Shown piece by piece: positions 1 to 7,601 of a stretch of DNA of 64,000 bases (position 1 is its first letter; every line of letters begins with the position of its first letter). Made by a program: the position numbers and the translations under genes. The stretch covers positions 37,210 through 101,209 of the forward strand of contig JBJXFF010000093.1 of NCBI GenBank assembly GCA_046153945.1, read 5' to 3'. The notes beneath the pieces are model-generated. The model ran no database searches. It was given only the letters and a program-made list of their open reading frames with translations, and was not told the DNA's origin. This stretch comes from SXOA01 sp046153945 (GTDB lineage Bacteria; Planctomycetota; Planctomycetia; Pirellulales; Pirellulaceae).

Positions 1-1484
1 CCGCTCCCCAAGCCGCGGATGGAGAGTGGTGCCGCCGCGTTTTTGTTCGCATGTTGGGGCGCATTCCCTCGGGGGCTGAGACGCTGGCGTTCCTCAACGA
101 CAATTCCAAGGACAAACGGCAGAAGCTGGTTGATAAATTGCTGACGGACGACAATTATGTCGAACAGTACGCTCAGTACTGGGCCGGTGTATGGGCCAAT
201 GTCCTCATCGGTCGGACCGCGGGATCGCAGGAAGGTGTGGACCGGGAAGCCTTTGAGCAGTATCTCCGCCATTCGCTGGCCGAGAATAAGCCGTATGACA
301 AGCTGGTCTATGAACTCCTTACCGCGACCGGCACCGCCAAGCTTGGAGCAGAGGATTCCAACGGGGCGGTCAACTTTGTGTTGGCCGGGCTCAACGAAAA
401 TGCCACGCTCGTTACGGCTCGGACTTGCCGAGTCTTCCTCGGACAGTCACTCCAGTGTGCCCAGTGTCATCAGCATCCGTCACAAGACTGGTCGCAGCAA
501 CAGTACTGGTCACTGAATGCGTTCTTCCGTCAGGCTCAAATTGAGCAAACACCGACAGGGCCTCGCGTCGTTAATACCGACTTCTTTGACCGCAAGGGTG
601 TGACGCAAGAAGGCGAAGTCTATTACCAACAGCCGAGCGGCCAGTTGAAAGCCGCCCTGCCGCAATTCATTGATGGCAAGCCGATTGAATCGAGCGGTCT
701 GCTTGCGGAAGTGAATCGCCGCGAAGAACTGGCGAAGCTCATCGTCCGCTCCGACGATCTGCCGCGGGCTCTGGTGAATCGCCTCTGGTCCCATTTCTTC
801 GGCTACGGCTTCACGAAGCCGATCGATGACATGGGGAAGACGAATGCCGCCACGCATCCGGAATTGCTCGATCGGCTCTCGAAAGAGTTCGTCGCCCGCA
901 ATTACGACCTGAAAGCCGCTATCCGCTGGATTGTGCTGAGCGATCCCTTCGGACGCTCCAGCGTGGTCCCCGTCGGCAGCATGGCGGATAGCCCGCAAGC
1001 TGGCACGTCGCCGCTCTTCAGCCACTACTACACCCGGCAGATGCAGGCGGAAGAAGTTTACAACTCGCTGCTCGCTGCCGCCAGCTTGCGAAGCAAAGCG
1101 GGGGAGAACGCCGATGTGCTTGCCCAGGCTCGCGTGGATTGGCTCGCCCAGTTCAACCGCAACATGGGAACCGATGATGCGATGGAAGAGAGCCACTTCA
1201 ACGGCTCCGTGCGGCAGTCGCTGGAGATGATGAACGGCGAGCTGATACGCCAAACCGCCGGCAGCGGCAAAACGGGATTCCTTCCCGGCGTCATCAACAG
1301 CACCATGCCGATCAACGAAAAGATTGAGCACCTCTTCCTCGCTTCCCTCTCCCGCAAACCGACCGGCCGCGAACTCACCGCGATTCAGAAGATCCTGAGT
1401 AGCACCAAGGACAAGCCGGCAGCCGCATTGGAGGACATCTGGTGGGCGCTGCTGAACAGCAACGAGTTCATTCTGGACCACTAG
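1..1484 (+). CDS. DUF1549/DUF1553 secreted protein, 5' end cut by window
   Basis: The reading frame is open from base 3 and has no start inside the window: the residues before the first ATG (base 51) read DGEWCRRVFVRMLGRIPS, which is the usual DUF1549 opening, so the gene begins upstream. A haem-like CAQCH motif (around base 455-470, in QCAQCHQHP) ends the DUF1549 part. The DUF1553 part follows, with the family-typical RALVNRLWSHFFGYGF and later IEHLFLASLSRKPTGREL. These planctomycete proteins are normally exported and often paired with a DUF1501 gene; here the next gene is a sulfatase 94 bases downstream on the same strand. Biochemical activity of the family is unknown. Family confidence is high, function low. 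Confidence 0.9.
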   Translation, partial: APQAADGEWCRRVFVRMLGRIPSGAETLAFLNDNSKDKRQKLVDKLLTDDNYVEQYAQYWAGVWANVLIGRTAGSQEGVDREAFEQYLRHSLAENKPYDKLVYELLTATGTAKLGAEDSNGAVNFVLAGLNENATLVTARTCRVFLGQSLQCAQCHQHPSQDWSQQQYWSLNAFFRQAQIEQTPTGPRVVNTDFFDRKGVTQEGEVYYQQPSGQLKAALPQFIDGKPIESSGLLAEVNRREELAKLIVRSDDLPRALVNRLWSHFFGYGFTKPIDDMGKTNAATHPELLDRLSKEFVARNYDLKAAIRWIVLSDPFGRSSVVPVGSMADSPQAGTSPLFSHYYTRQMQAEEVYNSLLAAASLRSKAGENADVLAQARVDWLAQFNRNMGTDDAMEESHFNGSVRQSLEMMNGELIRQTAGSGKTGFLPGVINSTMPINEKIEHLFLASLSRKPTGRELTAIQKILSSTKDKPAAALEDIWWALLNSNEFILDH

Positions 1485-1491
1485 TGGGGAA

Positions 1492-1566
1492 AATCCGAAA
1501 TTCAAAGCTCGAAATTCGAAAGCAGATGGTGTTAGAATTCTGCTTTCGGATTAAATGCTTCGGATT
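1492..1566. repeat. Imperfect palindrome, AATCCGAAATTC family
   Basis: Left arm begins AATCCGAAATTC and ends GAAAGCAG; right arm begins CTGCTTTC and ends CTTCGGATT. It fills the space between two genes. Related sequences lie at 2950-2987, 17187-17299 and 61801-61820, so this is a dispersed repeat family. Confidence 0.7.
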
Positions 1567-1578
1567 CAGGAATTCCGC

Positions 1579-2925
1579 ATGTTTTCCTTCTTGCTCGCCA
1601 CAGCCCTTTGGTCCGGGGAGCCCCGACCCAACATCGTCGTACTGTTTGCCGACGACCTTCGGTACAACGCCATCGGTGCACTGGGCAACGACGAGGTCAA
1701 AACGCCTCATCTGGATGAATTGGCGCGCCGCGGGACAACATTTACGCACTGCTTCCAGATGGGATCGCTGAACCCGGCGGTTTGCATGCCAAGCCGGGCG
1801 ATGCTGATGAGCGGCAGGACTCTGTTTCATGTTCCCGTGCAACTCACGGGGGTAAAGGCCTGGCCGCAATATTTGCGGGAGCAGGGCTACGCAACCTATG
1901 GCATTGGAAAGTGGCACAACGGCCCCGCCTCTTATGCCGCTGCGTTCGACGAAGGAGCCGCGGTCTTTTTCGGCGGCATGAGCGACCATTTCAAGCTGCC
2001 GATCTTTAATCACTCACCGGACGGAAAGTATCCCAAAACTCGCGAGAAAGCCGGCGACAGACACTCCAGCGAACTGTTCGCTGATGAAGCCATCCGCTTC
2101 CTAAAAACCTATAAGCGCGACCAGCCGTTCTTTCTCTACTGTGCATTTTGGGCTCCACACGACCCGCGGTCCGCTCCGCCGGAGTACGCCAAACTTTATG
2201 ATCCGGCCAGGCTCGAGCTTCCCGCAAGTTTTCTGGCCGAGCATCCCTTCGACAATGGCGAACTCAAAGTGCGAGATGAGTTGCTGGCCGGATTCCCGCG
2301 GACGAAGGAGGAAATTCGACGGCACACTGCGGACTATTACGCAATGATCACCCATTTGGATGCCCAAATAGGGCGAATCTTGAAAACATTGGACGAAACC
2401 GGCCAGGCCAAGAATACCATCATCATCTTCACCGCCGACAACGGCCTGGCGCTCGGACGGCACGGCCTGATGGGAAAGCAAAACCTCTATGACCACAGCG
2501 TTCGCGTTCCGCTGCTGATGGCGGGACCAAGCATGCCTGTTGCGAAGAAGAGTGACGCGCTGTGCTACCTGCTCGACTTGTTCCCCACCACTTGCGACCT
2601 GGCCGCTTTGTCCATTCCGAAGGAAGTGGAAGGAAAGAGCCTGCGGCCCATCCTTGATGGGAAAGAGCCTGGCGTCCGAAGCGAAGTCTTTGGCGCTTAC
2701 CGCGACTTCCAGCGAAGCATCCGCACCGACCACTGGAAGCTGATCCGATATCCGCAAGTCGACGTCACGCAACTCTTTGACTTGCAAAAAGATCCGGACG
2801 AGATTACGAATCTCGCTTCCAAACCCGAGCATGCGGAACGAGTTGCTTCCATGACCAAACAACTTGCGAAACTTCAAAAATCCCTCGACGACCCGCTGCC
2901 ACTGACGGCAGGGCCAAAGAAGTAA
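1579..2925 (+). CDS. Sulfatase (type I, formylglycine-dependent)
   Basis: Alkaline-phosphatase superfamily sulfatase of 448 residues. It hydrolyses sulfate esters, probably of polysaccharides, outside the cytoplasm. Visible features: short hydrophobic N-terminus; metal-binding DD in VVLFADDLRYN (residues 25-26); the C-x-P-S-R signature CMPSR (Cys69) whose Cys is converted to formylglycine; GKWHN; and TADNGLALGRHG, carrying the second metal-binding Asp-Asn. An ATG eight codons upstream (1555) lies in the preceding palindrome; 1579 gives a better leader. Substrate cannot be read from sequence. No sulfatase-maturing enzyme lies in the window. Confidence 0.9.
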   Translation: MFSFLLATALWSGEPRPNIVVLFADDLRYNAIGALGNDEVKTPHLDELARRGTTFTHCFQMGSLNPAVCMPSRAMLMSGRTLFHVPVQLTGVKAWPQYLREQGYATYGIGKWHNGPASYAAAFDEGAAVFFGGMSDHFKLPIFNHSPDGKYPKTREKAGDRHSSELFADEAIRFLKTYKRDQPFFLYCAFWAPHDPRSAPPEYAKLYDPARLELPASFLAEHPFDNGELKVRDELLAGFPRTKEEIRRHTADYYAMITHLDAQIGRILKTLDETGQAKNTIIIFTADNGLALGRHGLMGKQNLYDHSVRVPLLMAGPSMPVAKKSDALCYLLDLFPTTCDLAALSIPKEVEGKSLRPILDGKEPGVRSEVFGAYRDFQRSIRTDHWKLIRYPQVDVTQLFDLQKDPDEITNLASKPEHAERVASMTKQLAKLQKSLDDPLPLTAGPKK

Positions 2926-2949
2926 CTCGCAATTGCCCTCTCTCTTCCA

Positions 2950-2987
2950 TTTCGGATTTCGACCTTCGAATTTCGGTTTTGAAATCC
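2950..2987. repeat. Half copy of the AATCCGAAATTC-family repeat
   Basis: The stretch TTCGGATTTCGACCTTCGAA and the bases after it carry the same ATTTCGG / TTCGAA words as the palindromes at 1492-1566 and 17187-17299. It ends four bases before the mutM start codon. Confidence 0.5.
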
Positions 2988-2991
2988 CGCC

Positions 2992-3891
2992 ATGCCCGAG
3001 CTTCCCGATATCGTCACCTACCTGCACGCCCTCCGGGAACGGATTGCAGGAAAGACGCTACTGAAGATTCAGGTCCGAAGTCCCTTCCTGATCCGAACCG
3101 TAGAGCCGGATTTGATGGCCCTGGAGGAAAGGCAGGTGCGGGATGTTTCGCGGATTGGCAAGCGGATTGTCTGGCATTTTGACGAGGAACTGTTCCTGGT
3201 CTTTCATCTGATGATTGCCGGGCGGTTTCATTTGAAGAAAGCCGGCACGCTTCCCAAAGGGAAGAATGACCTGGCGGCGTTCGGCTTTGAGGGCTTCACG
3301 CTGATGCTGACGGAGGCGAGCCAGAAGAAACGGGCGTCGCTGCATGTGCTTCGGGGTCAGGAATCGCTAGATCAGCAGGACCGCGGAGGGATTGAACCAC
3401 TGGAAACGTCGCTGCCAGAGTTCAAGAGCGCGCTCACGCGCGAGAATCACACGCTCAAGCGGGCGCTGACCGAACCGCGACTGTTCAGCGGGATTGGCAA
3501 CGCCTATTCCGACGAGATCCTCCACGCGGCCCAACTCTCGCCGGTCACGCTCACTAGCCGGCTTGATGACGAGCAGATCGAGCGACTGTTTTCAGCGACG
3601 CAGAAGACGCTGCAAACCTGGACGGAGCGGCTGCTGGCGGAAGCCAAAGTGAAGTTCCCGGAGAGGGTGACCGCCTTTCGTCCCGAAATGGCCGTTCACG
3701 GCCGCTTCGGCCAGCCTTGTCCAACATGTGGCACGGCGGTGCAGCGGATTGTTCGAGCCGATAACGAAACCAACTACTGTCCTCGCTGCCAGACCGGGGG
3801 CAAACTCCTCGCCGATCGCTCGCTCTCGCGACTGCTCAAGGACGATTGGCCGAAGACTATTGAGGAGTGGGAAAGCGGGAAGGAAGGGTAG
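2992..3891 (+). CDS. mutM: Formamidopyrimidine-DNA glycosylase (Fpg/MutM)
   Basis: Base-excision repair enzyme that removes 8-oxoguanine and formamidopyrimidines and nicks the strand by beta/delta elimination. Diagnostic N-terminus MPELPD: after Met removal Pro is the nucleophile and Glu the acid. The conserved lysine is in SRIGKRIVWHF. The helix-two-turn-helix region reads LFSGIGNAYSDEILHAA, and the C-terminal zinc finger has the pattern C-x2-C-x16-C-x2-C (PCPTCG ... NYCPRC). Length 299 residues, slightly longer than the usual 270-280. The ATG at 2992 is fixed by the mandatory MPE start. Nei-type homologues share the fold, so the substrate preference is inferred. Confidence 0.9.
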   Translation: MPELPDIVTYLHALRERIAGKTLLKIQVRSPFLIRTVEPDLMALEERQVRDVSRIGKRIVWHFDEELFLVFHLMIAGRFHLKKAGTLPKGKNDLAAFGFEGFTLMLTEASQKKRASLHVLRGQESLDQQDRGGIEPLETSLPEFKSALTRENHTLKRALTEPRLFSGIGNAYSDEILHAAQLSPVTLTSRLDDEQIERLFSATQKTLQTWTERLLAEAKVKFPERVTAFRPEMAVHGRFGQPCPTCGTAVQRIVRADNETNYCPRCQTGGKLLADRSLSRLLKDDWPKTIEEWESGKEG

Positions 3892-3901
3892 CCCATGGCA
3901 A

Positions 3902-4288
3902 CTATGCGAGCAGGCGCTCCACGCTTTCCAGCAGCTTGTCCATGGCGAACGGCTTGCGGATATACTCATGGACCCCGAGCATTTCGGCATACGCCTTATG
4001 CCGGCTCCCTTCGTTCGCCGTGATCATGATGACTTTGACGGCGGTCCCGAGCGTCTTCAGCTTCTCCAGGACCAAAAAGCCGCTCCGTTTGGGCATCATC
4101 ATGTCGAGGATGACGAGATCAGGCTCGTCCTTCTCAGCCATGGCCAGCCCCTGGTTGCCGTCGCGAGCAATCAGGACTTCATACCCCTTCTGCTTAAGGG
4201 CGAACTGCACGGTATCGATGATTTCCGCATCGTCATCGACGACCAGCACGCGGTGGGGCTTGTCGGCTGCATCTTTTTCCTTGGCCAT
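3902..4288 (-). CDS. Stand-alone CheY-like response regulator receiver
   Basis: A single receiver domain of 128 residues with no output domain. Acidic pocket at Asp18-20 (VLVVDDD), phospho-acceptor Asp62 (VILDMMMP), conserved Thr90 (IMITA) and Lys112 (IRKPF) are all present, so it should be phosphorylatable. It is convergent with mutM, 10 bases away, and no histidine kinase is nearby. Partners must be encoded elsewhere. It may act as a phosphorelay intermediate or through protein contact, as CheY does on FliM; a fliM gene is present about 56 kb away, but nothing in the sequence links the two. Confidence 0.9.
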   Translation of the reverse strand: MAKEKDAADKPHRVLVVDDDAEIIDTVQFALKQKGYEVLIARDGNQGLAMAEKDEPDLVILDMMMPKRSGFLVLEKLKTLGTAVKVIMITANEGSRHKAYAEMLGVHEYIRKPFAMDKLLESVERLLA

Positions 4289-4394
4289 GGTCGCTCCTAT
4301 TGTGGTTGGCCGAGCTGCGTCAGGGCCATGCTCCTCCCGAGTTGTTTCTCCCCTCTAGCTTATAAGAGCCGCCCCGCCCAAGCAACGCGGGCGA

Positions 4395-5387
4395 TCAGCC
4401 ATCCTTGGCAAACAGAACCCCCTCGTCGTAGGCGGCAATCCCGAGCTCTTTGAAGAGGGCCAAGAGCGAAGCGTCCTTGGCGAAGGCCTGAGTCTCGATG
4501 ACAGTGGCTCCATTCCGTTGCAGATCGAGCAGCGCCTCGGCGAGCAGGTAGGTCGTCATCCCCTCGGTGCGAGTTTCGGCAGTATCTTCTATCCGGACTA
4601 TGCCGGCGGCCTGAACCCCCCAGGATTTGGAGAGGGGAACAATGTCCCAGAACGTGGTCGAGAGGAGTGCATCCTCGCTGTCCTTGAAACGAAGCTCGTA
4701 GCGCGTCCAATTGGCGTGCATCCAAACGCACGATTCCCACCAGTTATCGGGCGTAACATCATTAACAGCGGCCACTTCGCAGCGACGACGGAGCTGCATC
4801 AGCCGGCGATCAACGGGACAGCGAAAGTTGGCGAGCGAACGGCTGAGCAGGAGTCGGCGTTCGCGTTCGCGATAACCGGCATTTTGAAACAGGGCGGTTT
4901 GCTCTAAATCTGATGACAGCACCCCCGGCAAGCGGCTGCCGCCGTAGAGGCCGAGATAGAAGGGATTCACAGGAAACGCCGAGCCGCCAAAGATTTGGCG
5001 GACGCCGCTGCTCCGGAGATACTCCTCGCTGGCACGCAACAAGTCCGCCTGGATTTGCGCCCGCTGCTCATGGGGTGCGACCAAAAGCTGGCAGGTGGTG
5101 CCGAGCGATTTGTCGAGAGACGCCAGATCGTCGCTCCCCCCAAATCCGGCATGAACAAAGCCGACGGGCCGACCGTCATCAACCGCGACGATCAATCCTT
5201 GGCGGTCGAAGTACGGGCGGGAGAAAACCAATTCTTCCAGAACGCGCGGCGTGAGCCCCTGCATCCGCCCGTGGAGCGGCGGCTGGCTGCGCCAGATTTC
5301 GGCGAGTGCCGGCGGATCCCAGTTCTGGAAAGGGCGATAGCGGATCAAGGGATGGCCGGCACGAGAGGCGGGGGACGACAACTTCAA
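4395..5387 (-). CDS. GNAT-family acetyltransferase, probably tandem domains
   Basis: A 330-residue protein with two GNAT-like halves. The N-terminal half starts LIRYRPFQNWD, has the core strand LIVAVDDGRPVGFVHAGF, and then QLLVAPHEQRAQIQADLL, a variant of the acetyl-CoA loop. The second half contains GIVRIEDTAETRTEGMTTYL followed by LLAEALLDLQRNGATVIET, the end of a GNAT fold. No ATG fits near the N-terminus; the frame opens with TTG at 5387 (a second TTG is at 5381), so a non-ATG start is likely. Substrate unknown. The hairpin at 5433-5506 separates it from the Rieske gene upstream on the same strand. Confidence 0.75.
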   Translation of the reverse strand: MKLSSPASRAGHPLIRYRPFQNWDPPALAEIWRSQPPLHGRMQGLTPRVLEELVFSRPYFDRQGLIVAVDDGRPVGFVHAGFGGSDDLASLDKSLGTTCQLLVAPHEQRAQIQADLLRASEEYLRSSGVRQIFGGSAFPVNPFYLGLYGGSRLPGVLSSDLEQTALFQNAGYRERERRLLLSRSLANFRCPVDRRLMQLRRRCEVAAVNDVTPDNWWESCVWMHANWTRYELRFKDSEDALLSTTFWDIVPLSKSWGVQAAGIVRIEDTAETRTEGMTTYLLAEALLDLQRNGATVIETQAFAKDASLLALFKELGIAAYDEGVLFAKDG

Positions 5388-5432
5388 TCTACGTAACTAT
5401 GGCCCCGCGCGGTAGCCGAGTTACGGCAAGAA

Positions 5433-5506
5433 GGGGTCGGGAGGAGTTTTCGCGGCACAATTATTGGTTGTAAGTAACGTCCCTCGCGAAAACCCCTCCC
5501 GACCCC
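5433..5506. repeat. Palindromic repeat, GGGGTCGGGAG family (copy 1)
   Basis: 22-base arms GGGGTCGGGAGGAGTTTTCG(CG) at 5433-5454 and the near-perfect complement at 5485-5506, one mismatch, loop of 30 bases. The outer halves of the arms match copies at 15714-15784 and 39357-39427. It lies between two same-strand genes and could also fold in mRNA. Confidence 0.85.
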
Positions 5507-5517
5507 GTCCTTCAGTT

Positions 5518-5829
5518 TTACGAATCGAAGGCGACGAAAATCTCGCCACTTTCCACCTTCACCAGAAGCTTCCCATGCACCAACGACTTGCTGGTCTGGT
5601 GCTGTCCCGTGCTCACATCAAACTGCCAGCCGTGCCAGGGGCAGGTGATGATACAGCCCTGCAATTTGCCTTTGCCGAGTGGGCCACCCTGATGAGGGCA
5701 GATGCCGTCGAGGGCGTGAATCGTTCCGTCGACGTTGAATAGGGCGACAATCCTATCTCCCGCAACGCACTCTTTGGCGGTTCCCGGGGGAAGTTCGCTT
5801 TCAGCCGCGGCGGGATGCCAGGTGGTCAT
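5518..5829 (-). CDS. Rieske [2Fe-2S] ferredoxin-like protein
   Basis: A 103-residue protein that is essentially one Rieske domain. The cluster ligands are clear: C44-x-H46 (GICPHQGGPLG) and C63-x2-H66 (ITCPWHGWQFD). The short form resembles NirD or the ferredoxin subunit of ring-hydroxylating dioxygenases and should transfer electrons in the cytoplasm (no signal peptide). No oxygenase or nitrite reductase is adjacent, so the partner is unknown. The PSP1 gene lies just upstream on the same strand (22-base gap), so the two may be co-transcribed. Confidence 0.85.
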   Translation of the reverse strand: MTTWHPAAAESELPPGTAKECVAGDRIVALFNVDGTIHALDGICPHQGGPLGKGKLQGCIITCPWHGWQFDVSTGQHQTSKSLVHGKLLVKVESGEIFVAFDS

Positions 5830-5851
5830 GGAGTTATCACTGCCAGCGGGA

Positions 5852-6460
5852 TTAATGAACGTGGGCAGCTCTTCCGCCGCATGCGCTCAGAACCGCGCAC
5901 GTGCTGCAAGCGCCGGTTCCGCAGCCGTTCTCCGCCTCGGCTGTTCCGCAGCCGGGTCCGCAGCCCTGTGCGAGGGTGTCGGTGAATTTGCGGAACTGGG
6001 CCTTGGCTTCGTAGGTTTCCGCCAGTTCGCTGGTCAACTCGGCGATTTCCGGGGATTCGCCACCGAGGAAATAGAAATACAAGGATTGGCCGTCAAACAG
6101 GTGCTCGACGTCCACAAGCACCGCCGGAATTCCTCGCTCCCTCAAGCGGCTTTCGCAGGCGGTGAAGGCCTCGCTTCGATTGCGGTCCAGCCGGGCCAAC
6201 AGCAGGTCGTCTTCAATTGTAATGCGTCGGAGGAGCGTGCCGTGAAGCTCGTCGCGGGCAGCCACATCGAGCGGGGAAAGGACTTCACCCACTTCCAGAC
6301 CCCGGCGGGTGCGGCAGACGACGCGCGTGCCGCGGGGAAACCGCTCAGCCGCTTCCGCGGCAAAGCGCCCCACATGCCCCAGCACGCCGAATCGCACAAA
6401 ATGCTGCCCTAACACGCTGGCCCGCTTCCTACTAAAATAAGCTGCAAGATTGGACGCCAT
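5852..6460 (-). CDS. PSP1-domain protein with Cys-rich tail
   Basis: A 202-residue protein whose middle matches the PSP1 C-terminal domain: HFVRFGVLGHVGRF, RGTRVVCRTRRGLEVGEVLS, then LVDVEHLFDGQSLYFYFLG. In Firmicutes the relative RicT/YaaT belongs to a Fe-S-containing RNA-maturation complex; whether that applies here is unknown. The C-terminus (about residues 165-200) has seven Cys in a Gly-rich stretch (GCGPGCG, GCGTGACSTC), which could bind metal or a cluster. Start chosen at the only suitable ATG. It diverges from bioB with 57 bases between the starts, so promoters for both must overlap there. Confidence 0.8.
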   Translation of the reverse strand: MASNLAAYFSRKRASVLGQHFVRFGVLGHVGRFAAEAAERFPRGTRVVCRTRRGLEVGEVLSPLDVAARDELHGTLLRRITIEDDLLLARLDRNRSEAFTACESRLRERGIPAVLVDVEHLFDGQSLYFYFLGGESPEIAELTSELAETYEAKAQFRKFTDTLAQGCGPGCGTAEAENGCGTGACSTCAVLSACGGRAAHVH

Positions 6461-6517
6461 CTAAACACCTATCATGCAGGGATTTGCCTCCCTTGCAAGA
6501 CAATTGCCGAGCCGCTT

Positions 6518-7567
6518 ATGACTTTGAGCCTGAGTGACCCGCCCGTTCATCTCGATGCTGCACCTGCTGGCGACCTTCTCGATTGGCAAGACCTGGCCAG
6601 CCGTTCGCTGCGTGGCGAGACATTTTCCGAGCCCGAAGCGCTCGCCGTGCTTCGCGCGCCGGACGAAGAGTTGCTGGACATCCTGGCGGCCGCTTATCGC
6701 GTTCGCCGCAAGTTTTTCAGCAACACCGTGCAGCTCTATTTCCTGATGAATGCCAAGAGCGGCCTCTGTCCTGAGGACTGCCATTACTGCTCGCAGTCCA
6801 AGGTGAGCGAGGCGGAAATCCCCAAATACAACATCCTCAGCCGCGAGAAATTGCTGGACGGAGCCCGGCTGGCGGCGGAGCGGCAGTCGAAGACCTACTG
6901 CATCGTGATTTCCGCCCGGGGACCGAGCGAGCGGGAAATTCAGGCGGTGGAAAAGATCGTTCCTGAGATCAAATCCCGCTACGATCTGGAAATCTGCGCA
7001 TGCCTCGGCCTCCTCACTCCCGACCAGGCCAATCGGCTGGCCGCTTGCGGCGTGAACAAGGTCAATCACAACCTGAATACCAGCCCGGAGTACTACGAGC
7101 AGATCTGCACGACCCACACCTACCAGGACCGCGTCGCCACGCTGGCCGCCTGTCGAAGTGCCGGTCTCGCCCTTTGCAGCGGCGGCATTATTGGCATGGG
7201 AGAGCAAGACGAAGACGTGGTGCGAATGGCCCTCGCTCTCCGTGAGCTGAAAGTAGAGTCCATTCCGCTCAACTTCTTGATCGACATCAGCGGCACCCCG
7301 CTGCAAAGAACGAAGAACCTCACCCCCCGCTACTGCCTCAAGGCACTCGCCATGTTCCGCCTGGTCAATCCCAGCAGCGAAATCCGCATTGCTGGTGGAC
7401 GGGAACTGCACCTCGGGAGCATGCAATGCCTGGGCCTGTATGCGGCCAATAGCATCTTTGTCGGCGACTATCTAACGACCAAGGGCCAGGCACCTGAAGC
7501 TGACTACAAGATGATTGAGGAGATGGGATTTGTGATTACCAGGACGGAAGGAGTCGCCGATTCTTGA
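6518..7567 (+). CDS. bioB: Biotin synthase
   Basis: Radical-SAM enzyme that inserts sulfur into dethiobiotin, the last step of biotin synthesis. The [4Fe-4S] motif is C84-x3-C88-x2-C91 (GLCPEDCHYCSQ). Other family blocks: VNKVNHNLNTS and GLALCSGGIIGMGE, the latter including a Cys expected to ligate the second ([2Fe-2S]) cluster, and LNFLIDISGTPL. Length 349, normal for the family, with an N-terminal extension of about 30 residues compared with short forms. No other bio gene is adjacent; the neighbouring aminotransferase is convergent and does not look like BioA. Confidence 0.93.
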   Translation: MTLSLSDPPVHLDAAPAGDLLDWQDLASRSLRGETFSEPEALAVLRAPDEELLDILAAAYRVRRKFFSNTVQLYFLMNAKSGLCPEDCHYCSQSKVSEAEIPKYNILSREKLLDGARLAAERQSKTYCIVISARGPSEREIQAVEKIVPEIKSRYDLEICACLGLLTPDQANRLAACGVNKVNHNLNTSPEYYEQICTTHTYQDRVATLAACRSAGLALCSGGIIGMGEQDEDVVRMALALRELKVESIPLNFLIDISGTPLQRTKNLTPRYCLKALAMFRLVNPSSEIRIAGGRELHLGSMQCLGLYAANSIFVGDYLTTKGQAPEADYKMIEEMGFVITRTEGVADS

Positions 7568-7580
7568 TGAGTTACAGGGC

Positions 7581-7601
7581 AGGCTGGAAGCCTACCCCAC
7601 T
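7581..7601. repeat. 21-base repeat carrying a stop codon (copy 1)
   Basis: AGGCTGGAAGCCTACCCCAC plus T is identical to 13667-13687. It contains the small palindrome TAGGCTTCCAGCCT-like core. On the minus strand it reads GTGGGGTAG, supplying the last two codons (Val-Gly) and the stop of the aminotransferase gene. Confidence 0.8.

Noticed and set aside
510..1505. Minus-strand frame of 331 codons opposite the DUF1553 gene
   Set aside because: Antisense shadow without motifs.
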